In this document: positions 7,691 to 16,619 of the stretch, in pieces
How the letters are laid out: each line of letters starts with the position of its first letter
Position numbering within the stretch: the first letter of the stretch is position 1
Origin: Polaromonas sp.
GTDB lineage: Bacteria; Pseudomonadota; Gammaproteobacteria; Burkholderiales; Burkholderiaceae_C
Length of the DNA stretch: 50,878 bases
Reading direction: 5' to 3'
NCBI RefSeq assembly: GCF_030689685.1
Contig: NZ_JAUYEY010000005.1
Span: 1-50,878, forward strand
Position numbers and translations under genes: made by a program
The notes under the pieces: generated by a model
Seen by the model: the letters and a program-made list of their open reading frames with translations, nothing else
What the model was told of the DNA's origin: nothing
Database searches by the model: none

Positions 7691-9118
7691 ATGTCCAAAC
7701 AATTTGACGTGGTCGTCATCGGCGGCGGCCCCGGTGGCTACATTGCTGCCATCCGTGCCGCCCAGCTGGGTTTCAACGTGGCCTGTATCGACGAATGGAA
7801 AAACGCCAAGGGCGGCCCGGCCCTGGGCGGCACCTGCACCAACGTCGGTTGCATTCCGTCCAAGGCTTTGCTCCAGTCATCCGAGCATTACGACCATGCC
7901 AGCCACCACTTTGCCGAGCACGGCATCGAGGTCAAGGGCCTGGGTCTGGATGTGGCGAAGATGGTGGCCCGCAAGGACACCGTGGTCAAGCAGAACAACG
8001 ACGGCATTGTTTACCTGTTCAAGAAAAACAAGGTCACTTTTTTCCACGGGTGTGGCTCTTTTACCGCAGCAAAAGATGGCCTGTACGACATCAAGGTGGC
8101 TGGCGCCGCCGAAGAAACCATTGCCGGCAAACACATCATCGTCGCCACCGGTTCCAGTGCGCGTGCCTTGCCCGGCACACCGTTTGATGAGGAAAACATC
8201 CTGTCGAACGACGGCGCATTGCGCATAGCTGCTGTCCCGAAAAAACTCGGCCTGATTGGCTCCGGCGTGATCGGCCTGGAGATGGGTTCGGTCTGGCGCC
8301 GTCTGGGCGCTGAAGTGACGGTGCTGGAGGGTTTGCCCACCTTTCTGGGCGCAGTCGATCAGCAGATTGCCAAAGAAGCGCACAAGGCCTTCGTCAAGCA
8401 GGGTCTGAAAATCGAACTCGGTGCGACAGTGGGCGAGATCAAGACCGGCAAGAAGGGCGTTTCTGTGGCCTGGACCAATGCCAGGGGTGAAGCCCAGGCG
8501 CTGGAGGTTGACAAACTGATTGTGTCCATTGGCCGGGTTGCCAACACCATGGGCCTGGCACCTGACGCCGTCGGCCTGAAGCTTGATGAGCGCGGCGCCA
8601 TTGTGGTCGATGGCGACTGCAAAACCAACTTACCCAACGTCTGGGCGGTCGGTGATGTGGTGCGTGGCCCGATGCTGGCGCACAAGGCGGAAGAAGAGGG
8701 CGTGGCGGTTGCTGAGCGTATTGCGGGCCAGCACGGCCATGTCAATTTCAACACCATCCCCTGGGTGATTTACACCAACCCCGAGATTGCCTGGGTGGGT
8801 CAGACCGAGGAGCAGCTCAAAGCCGCAGGCCGTGCCTACAAGGCGGGCACCTTTCCCTTCATGGCCAACGGCCGGGCGCGCGCGCTGGGTGACACCACTG
8901 GCATGGTCAAGATGTTGGCTGACGCCGCCACCGACGAAATTCTGGGCGTGCACATCGTCGGCCCCATGGCCAGTGAACTGATCGCCGAATGTGTGGTGGC
9001 CATGGAGTTCCGCGCCAGCTCAGAAGACATTGCCAGAATCTGCCATGCCCATCCTTCGCTCAGTGAAGCGACCAAGGAAGCGGCCCTGGCCGTTGATAAA
9101 CGCACCTTGAATTTCTGA
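7691..9118 (+). CDS. lpd: Dihydrolipoamide dehydrogenase (E3)
   Basis: E3 reoxidises the dihydrolipoyl group of E2, passing electrons through a disulfide and FAD to NAD+. The 475 residues start V-V-V-I-G-G-G-P-G-G-Y (FAD dinucleotide fold). The redox pair is Cys49/Cys54 in G-G-T-C-T-N-V-G-C-I-P-S-K. A second nucleotide fold follows (G-S-G-V-I-G-L-E-M-G), and the C-terminal dimer domain has H-A-H-P-S-L-S-E with the catalytic His-Glu pair. The ATG at 7691 is chosen over an in-frame ATG at 7670 that would overlap sucB, because GGAG lies just upstream. It is the third gene of the sucAB-lpd operon. Confidence 0.97.
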   Translation: MSKQFDVVVIGGGPGGYIAAIRAAQLGFNVACIDEWKNAKGGPALGGTCTNVGCIPSKALLQSSEHYDHASHHFAEHGIEVKGLGLDVAKMVARKDTVVKQNNDGIVYLFKKNKVTFFHGCGSFTAAKDGLYDIKVAGAAEETIAGKHIIVATGSSARALPGTPFDEENILSNDGALRIAAVPKKLGLIGSGVIGLEMGSVWRRLGAEVTVLEGLPTFLGAVDQQIAKEAHKAFVKQGLKIELGATVGEIKTGKKGVSVAWTNARGEAQALEVDKLIVSIGRVANTMGLAPDAVGLKLDERGAIVVDGDCKTNLPNVWAVGDVVRGPMLAHKAEEEGVAVAERIAGQHGHVNFNTIPWVIYTNPEIAWVGQTEEQLKAAGRAYKAGTFPFMANGRARALGDTTGMVKMLADAATDEILGVHIVGPMASELIAECVVAMEFRASSEDIARICHAHPSLSEATKEAALAVDKRTLNF

Positions 9119-9138
9119 GCACGCTGGTCAAGGCCACG

Positions 9139-10236
9139 ATGTCCGTTACTTCGGAGTATGCGTCTGAGCTGAAGACACGGGGCTACACCAGCGACCCGGC
9201 GCAGTTGCGCGCGGTTGAAGCCCTCGAACGCTGCGCCAGCGAGTGGGCAGCGTTCAAGGAACAACGCTCCAATCCGCTGAAAAAACTGATCAACCGGCCC
9301 GACATCCCGCAGGGGGTCTACATGCACGGTGGGGTGGGACGCGGCAAAAGCTTCTTAATGGACTGCTTTTACAACGCGGTTCCGCTCAAGCGCAAGACGC
9401 GGCTGCATTTTCACGAGTTCATGCGGGAGGTGCACCGCGAGCTGCGCGACCTGCAGGGCATGGCCAATCCGCTGGACGAACTGGGCAAACGCATTGCACA
9501 GCGTTACCGGCTGATCTGTTTTGATGAGTTTCATGTTGCCGACATCACGGATGCCATGATCCTGCACCGGTTGCTGACGGCTTTGTTCGACAACGGGGTC
9601 GGTTTTGTCACCACTTCCAACTTTCATCCTGACGACCTCTATCCCAACGGCATGCACCGGGAGCGTATTTTTCCGGCGATTGAGCTGCTCAAGGAAAACC
9701 TGGACGTGCTGAGCGTGGACAACGGCACGGACTACCGGCGACGCACGCTGGAGCAGGTCCGGCTGTACCACACGCCGCTTGGACCGCAGGCCGATGCCGA
9801 AATGAAGGAAACTTTTGAACGCCTGGCCGAGTCCCAGGATGAATCCCCCGTGTTGCAGATCGAGTCGCGCCAGATCCATGCGAGACGCAAGGCAGGAGGT
9901 GTCGTGTGGTTCGACTTCAAGACCCTGTGTGGTGGACCCCGTTCACAAAACGACTACCTTGAGATTGCCACCCAGTTCCACACTGTGTTGCTCAGTGATG
10001 TACCTTACATGCCGGTGCGCATGGCTTCTGAGGCCCGGCGCTTTACCTGGCTGGTGGATGTGCTTTACGACCGCCGGGTCAAACTCATCATGTCGGCGGA
10101 GGTGATGCCTGAGGCGTTGTACACCGAGGGTCCCCTGGCCCATGAGTTTCCCCGTACGATTTCGAGGCTCAATGAGATGCAGTCTGCGGAATTTCTGGCA
10201 TTGGAACGGCGAGACGTAGATACCACCCTGACATGA
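9139..10236 (+). CDS. zapE: ZapE/AFG1-type cell-division ATPase
   Basis: ZapE is an ATPase linked to Z-ring dynamics and related to mitochondrial AFG1. The 365-residue protein has a Walker A motif G-G-V-G-R-G-K-S at 64-71 and a Walker B/sensor region C-F-D-E-F-H-V-A-D-I-T-D-A-M, both typical of the family. It starts 20 bp after lpd, so it is probably cotranscribed with the 2-oxoglutarate dehydrogenase genes, a common Burkholderiales arrangement. Its stop overlaps the start of the next gene in ATGA. Confidence 0.93.
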   Translation: MSVTSEYASELKTRGYTSDPAQLRAVEALERCASEWAAFKEQRSNPLKKLINRPDIPQGVYMHGGVGRGKSFLMDCFYNAVPLKRKTRLHFHEFMREVHRELRDLQGMANPLDELGKRIAQRYRLICFDEFHVADITDAMILHRLLTALFDNGVGFVTTSNFHPDDLYPNGMHRERIFPAIELLKENLDVLSVDNGTDYRRRTLEQVRLYHTPLGPQADAEMKETFERLAESQDESPVLQIESRQIHARRKAGGVVWFDFKTLCGGPRSQNDYLEIATQFHTVLLSDVPYMPVRMASEARRFTWLVDVLYDRRVKLIMSAEVMPEALYTEGPLAHEFPRTISRLNEMQSAEFLALERRDVDTTLT

Positions 10237-10877
10237 AAAAAATACTTCTTTCGCTGCTTACGCTGACATTCAGTCTCATGGCTGCGGCGCAGCCCCGGGA
10301 AGACCTTTTTTCCGCAGCTACGCAAAAGGAGCGCGATCGCATCAACACCGAAAGGCTCACGCTGGAAGCCGGCTTCGACGTGGAAGAAGCCGCTTGTTAC
10401 AAAAAATTCTTTACCAACAGTTGCCTCAAGGAGATTCAGCCGCGCCGGCGTGAAGCCATGGCTTTGTTGCGGCAGCAGGAGGTTGCTCTCAATGACCGGG
10501 AGCGCAAGGAAAAGGCTGCCACCCAGATTCAGAAAACAGAGGAAAAATCATCCGCCGAAGCCCAGGCGCAGGCCGCTGAGCGTCGCACCCAAGCCTTGCA
10601 GAAAACGCGGGAACGTGCAGAGCGCACGCAGCAAAAGGCCGACGAGCGGGGTATCCTGAAGCAAAACGAAGCGCTCAATGCCGCAGATGCCGCGAACCGG
10701 GCCAAGGGCTCTCAGGAAAGAGCGCAAGCCCGCGCAGACAAGAAAGCCGCCATTGCTGACGAAGTCGAAAAATACAACGACAAGCAGCAGGAGGTGAAAG
10801 AGCGCAAAGCCAGCCGCGACCAAAAGCAGCGCGAGCAGACCAAAGCGCCGGCCAAATCATTGCCCACCCCGCAATAG
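10233..10877 (+). CDS. Secreted charged coiled-coil protein, function unknown
   Basis: The 214-residue product has a clear Sec signal peptide (MKKILLSLLTLTFSLMAAAQ). The N-terminal part contains two cysteines in A-C-Y-K-K-F-F-T-N-S-C-L, which could form a disulfide. The long tail is rich in Ala, Gln, Lys, Arg and Glu, so it is likely a helical coiled coil ending in a basic Lys/Pro segment. I do not recognise a named family; similar proteins are annotated as hypothetical next to zapE in Comamonadaceae. Translation is probably coupled to zapE through a 4-nt ATGA overlap. Confidence 0.8.
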   Translation: MKKILLSLLTLTFSLMAAAQPREDLFSAATQKERDRINTERLTLEAGFDVEEAACYKKFFTNSCLKEIQPRRREAMALLRQQEVALNDRERKEKAATQIQKTEEKSSAEAQAQAAERRTQALQKTRERAERTQQKADERGILKQNEALNAADAANRAKGSQERAQARADKKAAIADEVEKYNDKQQEVKERKASRDQKQREQTKAPAKSLPTPQ

Positions 10878-10883
10878 GCGGCG

Positions 10884-11642
10884 TTATTCGAGGGCTTCGA
10901 GCTTGACGATGACCAGCGACAGGTTGTCACCGCCCCCATGGGCGCGAGAACGGGCTTTTTGAATCAAAAATTCCGTCGCTTCGCGCGGTGATAGCATGGA
11001 CAGGGCAGAACCCATTTCGTTGGGGCTGAAGTAATGCCACACCCCGTCGCTGCAGGCGATCAATGAATCTCCGGGGCGCAACTGCGGTATGAAATGCTGG
11101 GTGACGGGCGGGCCTTCTTCGGTTCCCAGGCAGCCCATCAGGATATTGGACTGCGGGTGGACGTTGGCTTCGTCTTCGCTGATCTCGCCCTTGTCCACCA
11201 GTGTTTGTACGTATGAGTGGTCGATGGTCCGCGTGACCATTTTGGCGCCGTGAAAATGATAGACACGCGAATCGCCGGCATGCACCCAGTGGCAATCGCC
11301 GGCGGGGTTGATCAGAAACGCGGCAAGCGTGCTGTGCGGCTCCTGTTCGGCGGAAATGGCGGTCAGCTTGATGACGGTGTGTGCTTCTTCCACCAATTGC
11401 TTGAGCATGAAAGGCGCATCATCGCTGGCCGGTGCATAACGCTCAAACAATTGCTTGGCGGTCATCATGACCTGGTCCGATGCCTTGCGCCCGCCGCTGC
11501 GTCCGCCCATGCCATCAGCCACGATGCCGAGCATGCAGCCGGCAATGCGCGGATGGCTGAGCAGGGCAACCTGGTCCTGCTGGTAGTCGCGATCTCCCTT
11601 GTGGATACCGGTGGACGCGGTGATTCGATAACCTTTGGACAT
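10884..11642 (-). CDS. PP2C-family serine/threonine protein phosphatase
   Basis: This is a 252-residue metal-dependent phosphatase. Motifs in order: G-D-R-D-Y-Q-Q-D near residue 20, V-A-D-G-M-G-G-R-S-G-G with metal-binding Asp and Gly, H-A-G-D-S-R-V-Y, A-C-S-D-G-V-W-H-Y, and the closing G-G-D-N-L-S-L-V. All expected acidic ligands are present, so it should be active. No partner kinase is in the window. It is convergent with the coiled-coil gene (6 bp between stops) and divergent from the YdcH-like gene. Confidence 0.92.
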   Translation of the reverse strand: MSKGYRITASTGIHKGDRDYQQDQVALLSHPRIAGCMLGIVADGMGGRSGGRKASDQVMMTAKQLFERYAPASDDAPFMLKQLVEEAHTVIKLTAISAEQEPHSTLAAFLINPAGDCHWVHAGDSRVYHFHGAKMVTRTIDHSYVQTLVDKGEISEDEANVHPQSNILMGCLGTEEGPPVTQHFIPQLRPGDSLIACSDGVWHYFSPNEMGSALSMLSPREATEFLIQKARSRAHGGGDNLSLVIVKLEALE

Positions 11643-11707
11643 CTTGACTCGATATATCTCCGTAATCGACGTATTATCAGACGAAGCAGCCCGCGCGGAT
11701 AAAAACC
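11643..11707. promoter_or_regulatory. Divergent control region, PP2C gene / ydcH-dinG
   Basis: These 65 bp are AT-richer than their surroundings (TCGATATATCTCCGTAATCG, then TATTATCAG) and separate two divergent starts, so both promoters must lie here or in the neighbouring coding sequence. No convincing -35/-10 pair can be assigned by eye. Confidence 0.4.
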
Positions 11708-11911
11708 TTGGACATAAATCTACACTCCCCGGAGCGCCGTCTGATTGATCTCAAAATCGAACATGCAGACCTCAATGCCCTGGTGGACGTCACCTCGCAT
11801 GCCATTCCAATCAATGAGCTGATGCTCAGGCGCCTGAAAAAGCGGCGCTTGCTGCTGCGGGACCAGATCGCCCAACTCGAGATGTCGCTGGACCCCCCCG
11901 AACCTGCCTGA
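11708..11911 (+). CDS. YdcH-like small protein (DUF465)
   Basis: This 67-residue protein is of the DUF465/YdcH type: an N-terminal H-x-E-H-x-x-L-like helix (K-I-E-H-A-D-L-N-A-L-V) and a second, basic helix ending L-K-K-R-R-L-L-L-R-D-Q-I. The family has no established biochemical role. Its stop overlaps the start codon of the helicase gene in TGATG, so the two are translationally coupled. Confidence 0.85.
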   Translation: MDINLHSPERRLIDLKIEHADLNALVDVTSHAIPINELMLRRLKKRRLLLRDQIAQLEMSLDPPEPA

Positions 11912-13917
11912 TGAATCTGGCATCCCAAGTCCTGGCGGCCTTCGCCCCTGAAGGTGTGTTGTCGCGCACCACCGAGCACTTCGTTCCCCGCAGCGGACAG
12001 ACCGAGATGGCGCTTGCTGTGGCGCAAGCCATTGAAGGGGCGTACCCGCTGGTGGTTGAAGCAAGCACCGGCGTCGGCAAGACTTTTTCCTACCTGGTAC
12101 CGGCGCTGCTCAGTGGTGAACGCGTGTTGTTGTCGACCGCCACCAAGGCGCTGCAGGACCAGTTGTTCGGGCGCGATCTGCCGACGCTGGTCAAGGTCTT
12201 GGGTATACCTGTCAGCACAGCCTTGCTGAAGGGACGCAGCAGTTACCTGTGCCTGCACCGCATGGAGATGGCTCGCCATGATGTCAGTTTTTCCGAGCGC
12301 ACCTCGCTGGGCGCACTCGCGAAGGTGGAGAAGTGGGCGCAAGGCACCGCTACCGGTGACCTGGCGGAGCTGCCGGGCCTGGACGAACGATCTCCGGTGA
12401 TTCCCTGGGTGACCTCCACACGCGAAAATTGTCTGGGTTCGCAATGCCCGCAGTTTCGCGGCTGTCACGTCAATCAGGCGCGCCGCGAGGCGCTGGCAGC
12501 GGATGTCGTGGTGATCAACCACCATCTGTTTTTTGCCGATCTGGCCGTGCGCGAGTCGGGCATGGCCGAGCTACTGCCCTCGGTGCGCATCGCCATTTTT
12601 GACGAAGCGCATCAGCTCAACGAAACCGGGGTGCAGTTTCTGGGCAAGAACCTCTCGACAGGCCAATTGCTCGATGTTTCGCGCGACATGCTGGCCACCG
12701 GCTTGCAACTGGCGCGTGGTCTGGCGGATTGGCAGGCCTTGTCGGGCGCCACCGAGCACGCTGCCCGCGATCTGCGTCTGTCCGTGGGCAAGGCGTATCC
12801 GGGCACCAAGCTGCGCTGGAACGATGCTGTGCCGGAAGGGCTGAACGCCGGCGAGTGGTCAACTGCGATGGTCGCCCTCGGCACCTCGCTGCAGGCTGCG
12901 TGCGAAGCCCTGGAAAGCGTCACTGAAATTGCGCCCGACTTTGTGCGTCTGCATGAGCGCGCGCTTGAGCTGGCAGAACGTGCGCAGGCCTTTTCAGCCC
13001 CGCCGGAGCCGGGCGGGGTCCGCTGGCTGGACGTGGGGACGCAGTTGCGCCTGGTGGAGTCGCCGCTGGACATTGCGAAGGCCATCCAGGAACGGGTGTT
13101 CACGGACGACCAGGCGGCCGCGAAGTCCTGGATATTCACTTCCGCGACCCTCGGGGATGACGAGCGCCTGAGTTGGTTCACCGAGCCTTGCGGGCTGACG
13201 CAGGCGACGGTGCTGCGCATCGGCAGCCCGTTCGACTATGCACGGCAGGCCGCGTTTTATGTCCCGCGCAACTTTCCCAAACCGGGCGACCCTGCACATA
13301 CGGGGGCTGTGGCAGCAGCGGCGGCGAACTGGGCGCGCCGGCTGGGCGGGCGCACGATGGTACTGACCACCACCTTGCGCGCCCTGCGCGCCATCGGTGA
13401 CGCGTTGCAGGCGGCTTTCGACGGTGTGAGTGATATCGAGGTGCTGGTGCAAGGTGCGATGCCCAAACGTATGCTGATTGAACGCTTCCGTCAGGGCGAC
13501 AGTGGCGGTGGCCGGGCTTGTGTGCTGGTCGCGTCTGCGTCGTTTTGGGAGGGCATCGACGTGCCGGGCGAGGCGCTGCAACTGGTGATCATCGACAAGT
13601 TGCCATTTCCGCCGCCCAATGATCCCATGGTGGAAGCGAAATCGCGGGCGCTGGAGTCGGACGGCAAAAGCGCCTTCAACGACTATTTCCTCCCGGAAGC
13701 GGCGGTGGCGCTCAAGCAGGGGGCAGGCCGGCTGATCCGCCGCGAGACCGATCAGGGGGTACTGGTGATTTGTGACAGCCGCCTGGCCATCATGGGTTAC
13801 GGCAAGCGCCTGCTGCGGGCCCTGCCTGCGATGCAGAGGCTGGCATCAGAAGACGAACTGAACGAACGGCTGGACCTGCTTACCAGAAGCGGTACCACGG
13901 CGTCTCCACCGATCTGA
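11911..13917 (+). CDS. dinG: DinG/YoaA-type ATP-dependent DNA helicase
   Basis: This is a superfamily-2, XPD-like helicase of 668 residues. It has Walker A A-S-T-G-V-G-K-T at 51-58 and a DEAH box at 231-234. Four cysteines at about 114, 174, 179 and 185 match the iron-sulfur cluster domain of DinG/YoaA/XPD. C-terminal motifs include W-E-G-I-D-V-P-G and Q-G-A-G-R-L-I-R. The family unwinds DNA 5'-3' and acts in repair and replication-fork processing. The sequence is closer to the shorter YoaA-like members than to E. coli DinG. Its 3' end overlaps bamD on the opposite strand by 38 bp. Confidence 0.92.
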   Translation: MNLASQVLAAFAPEGVLSRTTEHFVPRSGQTEMALAVAQAIEGAYPLVVEASTGVGKTFSYLVPALLSGERVLLSTATKALQDQLFGRDLPTLVKVLGIPVSTALLKGRSSYLCLHRMEMARHDVSFSERTSLGALAKVEKWAQGTATGDLAELPGLDERSPVIPWVTSTRENCLGSQCPQFRGCHVNQARREALAADVVVINHHLFFADLAVRESGMAELLPSVRIAIFDEAHQLNETGVQFLGKNLSTGQLLDVSRDMLATGLQLARGLADWQALSGATEHAARDLRLSVGKAYPGTKLRWNDAVPEGLNAGEWSTAMVALGTSLQAACEALESVTEIAPDFVRLHERALELAERAQAFSAPPEPGGVRWLDVGTQLRLVESPLDIAKAIQERVFTDDQAAAKSWIFTSATLGDDERLSWFTEPCGLTQATVLRIGSPFDYARQAAFYVPRNFPKPGDPAHTGAVAAAAANWARRLGGRTMVLTTTLRALRAIGDALQAAFDGVSDIEVLVQGAMPKRMLIERFRQGDSGGGRACVLVASASFWEGIDVPGEALQLVIIDKLPFPPPNDPMVEAKSRALESDGKSAFNDYFLPEAAVALKQGAGRLIRRETDQGVLVICDSRLAIMGYGKRLLRALPAMQRLASEDELNERLDLLTRSGTTASPPI

Positions 13918-14704
13918 AACCCTTGGTCAGATACTCACTCTGCGGGTAGCTTTTTTCCATCACGCGTTTGGCGTCATCGCGCAACTGGGCCATGCCCAGG
14001 GCATCGTAGGATTTGTAGAGGATAAACAGCGCGTCTTCCAGCACCGGCACGTCGCGGTAGTCGGTCAGAGCGGTCTGCGCGCGGTTGATGGCCGAAATGT
14101 AGGCGCCGCGGGTGTAGTAGTAGCGCGCCACATGGACTTCATACTGCGCCAGCGAATTGACGATGTAGGTCATGCGCAAGCGTGCATCGGCAGCGTACTT
14201 GGAGTCTGGAAAACGATTGGCCAGCTCCTTGAACGCATCGAATGACTCCTTGGCGGCTTTCTGGTCACGCTCCGACAAATCCTGTCGATACAGAAAACTG
14301 AACAGGCCCAGGTTTTCGTTGAAGGTCACCAGGCCCTTGAGGTACAGGGCGTAGTCGATCGCCGGGCTGGCCGGGTGCAGTTTCATGAACCGGTCCAGCG
14401 TGGCCTGGGCCTGGGCCTGCTCGCCACCCTTGTACTGGGCATAAGCTTTTTCAAGCTGCGCCTGCTGGGCCAGCGGCGTACCAGCGGCCCGGCCTTCGAG
14501 CTTTTCAAACAGCGGAATGGCCTTGTCGTAAGCACCGGAGTTTGCTTCATCCCGTGCTTCCGCATAAATCTTGTTCGGGCTCCAGGCGGCTGTCGGGTCT
14601 TTGACGGCTGTCGAGGAACAGCCGGACAGCACAACAAGGCAGGCCACCAGGGCTGCCCCAAAAGAGGGTGTGGGGGGAACAACCGATAATTTGGTGGAAA
14701 ACAT
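13880..14704 (-). CDS. bamD: BamD, outer-membrane assembly lipoprotein
   Basis: BamD is an essential lipoprotein of the BAM complex that inserts beta-barrel proteins into the outer membrane. The 274-residue product has a lipoprotein signal with lipobox V-L-S-G-C (Cys29) and TPR-like helices including A-R-D-E-A-N-S-G-A-Y-D-K-A and a long helical C-terminus. Its start lies only 17 bp from the rluD start on the other strand, as is usual in proteobacteria. bamB, another subunit of the complex, lies about 11 kb away. Confidence 0.95.
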   Translation of the reverse strand: MFSTKLSVVPPTPSFGAALVACLVVLSGCSSTAVKDPTAAWSPNKIYAEARDEANSGAYDKAIPLFEKLEGRAAGTPLAQQAQLEKAYAQYKGGEQAQAQATLDRFMKLHPASPAIDYALYLKGLVTFNENLGLFSFLYRQDLSERDQKAAKESFDAFKELANRFPDSKYAADARLRMTYIVNSLAQYEVHVARYYYTRGAYISAINRAQTALTDYRDVPVLEDALFILYKSYDALGMAQLRDDAKRVMEKSYPQSEYLTKGFRSVETPWYRFW

Positions 14705-14721
14705 CGCAATTGATCCTGTTA
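14705..14721. promoter_or_regulatory. Divergent bamD/rluD start region, 17 bp
   Basis: The two start codons are separated by only 17 bp, so each gene's promoter and leader must overlap the other gene's 5' coding sequence. This implies mutual interference or shared regulation, inferred from geometry only. Confidence 0.4.
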
Positions 14722-15756
14722 ATGACTGATTCTGAACAAAGCAAATTGATTATATCGAGCGCCAATGCCGGTGAAGAGCTGTCTGACGAGATCGCCGACG
14801 AACTGGAGACCGGTGTCGCCTTCGAGTTGCGTGAAGTCGTGGTTCCCGTGGGCAGCCACGGCGAGCGACTGGACCGAACACTCGCACAGGCCGTGCCTGA
14901 GTTTTCCCGCAGTTATCTGCAGCAATTGATCGAGGCCGGGGCGGTGCGGCTCAATGGCGTGACGGTCACCAAATCATCGGCGCGTGTGAAGGCCGGCAAC
15001 ACGTTGCAGGTCGAACTCAAGCCCACGCCGCAAAGCCAGGCCTTCAAACCTGAAACCATGGCGTTGGAGATCGTGTTTGAAGATGAGCATCTGCTGGTCG
15101 TCAACAAGCCGGCAGGGCTGGTGGTGCACCCGGCGCCTGGCAACTGGAGCGGTACGCTGCTCAATGGCCTGTTGGCCCGTGATCCTCAAGCCAGTCTGTT
15201 GCCGCGCGCCGGCATCGTGCACCGGCTGGACAAGGACACCAGCGGCCTGATGGTTGTGGCGCGCAAGCGCCAGGTGATGGATCAGCTGGTGGCCATGATT
15301 GCGGCCAGAACAGTCAGCCGCGAGTACCTGGCGCTGGCCCACGGCGACTGGCAGGGGCCGGCCGCGCGCCAGGTGGACGAACCGATAGGCCGCGATCCGC
15401 GCAACCGGCTGCGCATGGCCGTCGTGGACCTCGAGCGAAATTCCGGCAAGACGGCGTCCACAGGTATCTTCAGGCTGGGCAGCGCCGGCGGGTTTTGCCT
15501 GGTGCGCTGCAAGTTACAGACGGGCCGCACTCACCAGATCCGGGTGCATATGGCGTCTATCGGTCATCCACTGGTGGCGGACGAGGTTTATGGTGGAAAG
15601 CCCGTTGCCGGGCTGGGGCGCCAGGCCTTGCACGCTTGCCGACTGGCTTTTGAGCATCCCGTGACCCATGCGGCGCTGGAGTTCCTGTCGCCGCTGCCTG
15701 CTGATCTGGCGGCCACCGTGGCCAGCGCGGGGCTGGGATACAATCAAAGCCAGTAG
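14722..15756 (+). CDS. rluD: 23S rRNA pseudouridine synthase RluD
   Basis: RluD makes the pseudouridines at helix 69 of 23S rRNA (positions 1911/1915/1917 in E. coli). The 344-residue protein has an N-terminal S4 RNA-binding domain (L-D-R-T-L-A-Q-A-V...R-S-Y-L-Q-Q-L-I) and the catalytic motif H-R-L-D-K-D-T-S-G-L with Asp170. Later motifs are G-R-T-H-Q-I-R-V-H. I chose the ATG at 14722 because an upstream in-frame start at 14668 would lie inside bamD and adds unrelated residues. Confidence 0.95.
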   Translation: MTDSEQSKLIISSANAGEELSDEIADELETGVAFELREVVVPVGSHGERLDRTLAQAVPEFSRSYLQQLIEAGAVRLNGVTVTKSSARVKAGNTLQVELKPTPQSQAFKPETMALEIVFEDEHLLVVNKPAGLVVHPAPGNWSGTLLNGLLARDPQASLLPRAGIVHRLDKDTSGLMVVARKRQVMDQLVAMIAARTVSREYLALAHGDWQGPAARQVDEPIGRDPRNRLRMAVVDLERNSGKTASTGIFRLGSAGGFCLVRCKLQTGRTHQIRVHMASIGHPLVADEVYGGKPVAGLGRQALHACRLAFEHPVTHAALEFLSPLPADLAATVASAGLGYNQSQ

Positions 15757-15858
15757 TTTTCTGCTACCCGCACATGGCGCGCACTGATGAGTGCTTGCGC
15801 ATGAATGTGAACTGCGCTGCCAGGCGCCTCGACCTCGACTACTTTCGGAACCAAGACC

Positions 15859-16608
15859 ATGAATACGACGGATGCGAAGCGCGTCCTCGAAACGGCACTG
15901 ATTTGCGCGCAGCAGCCGCTGCCTGTGCGCGACATGGGTGTTTTGTTCAACGGGGCGCTGACGACCGACACCGTGAAGCTGCTGCTTGAGGACCTGCAAA
16001 ACGACTGGTCCGGGCGTGGCGTGGAACTGGTCCATGTGGCCACCGGCTGGCGTTTCCAGAGCCGTCCCGACATGCGCGAATTCCTGGACCGCCTGCATCC
16101 TGAAAAGCCGCCGCGCTACACCCGCGCCACGCTCGAAACGCTGGCCATCATTGCCTACCGCCAGCCGGTGACGCGCGGCGACATGGAGGACATCCGCGGG
16201 GTGACCATCAATAGCCTGCTCCTCAAGCAACTTGAGGACCGCGGCTGGGTGGAAGTGATCGGGCACCGCGAAACCGTGGGACGCCCTGGCCTGTACGCGA
16301 CAACGCGGCAGTTCCTCGATGACCTTGGTGTTGAATCGCTGGACCAACTGCCGGCCATGGACAGCACGGCTGGCCAGGCGTCCATGCTGGAGCAGATCGA
16401 ATTCGGCCTGGCGGGTCCGCCCGCTGGTGACGACACCCTCGCGCTGGAAGCGCCGGCGCATGTCCCTGGCGATGGAGGCATAGAAACCGAACGCCCCAAC
16501 GAGACAGAGGCGGCGTTGGCCGCAGCCAGCCCTGCCGAGCCGGCAGACTTTGACAGCTTGCAGGAAGCCCCGGCCAGCGGCCAGGCATCTCCTGATTCCC
16601 ACGCCTGA
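15859..16608 (+). CDS. scpB: ScpB, condensin accessory protein
   Basis: ScpB is the kleisin-associated winged-helix protein of the SMC-ScpA-ScpB complex that condenses and segregates chromosomes. The 249 residues include the family-typical [15 protein letters not shown], followed by I-R-G-V and G-R-P-G-L-Y-A-T-T. The C-terminal 70 residues are an acidic, Ala-rich tail. scpA is not next to it; rluD lies about 100 bp upstream and rluB 11 bp downstream. Confidence 0.93.
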   Translation: MNTTDAKRVLETALICAQQPLPVRDMGVLFNGALTTDTVKLLLEDLQNDWSGRGVELVHVATGWRFQSRPDMREFLDRLHPEKPPRYTRATLETLAIIAYRQPVTRGDMEDIRGVTINSLLLKQLEDRGWVEVIGHRETVGRPGLYATTRQFLDDLGVESLDQLPAMDSTAGQASMLEQIEFGLAGPPAGDDTLALEAPAHVPGDGGIETERPNETEAALAAASPAEPADFDSLQEAPASGQASPDSHA

Positions 16609-16619
16609 ACGGCCCCCTC

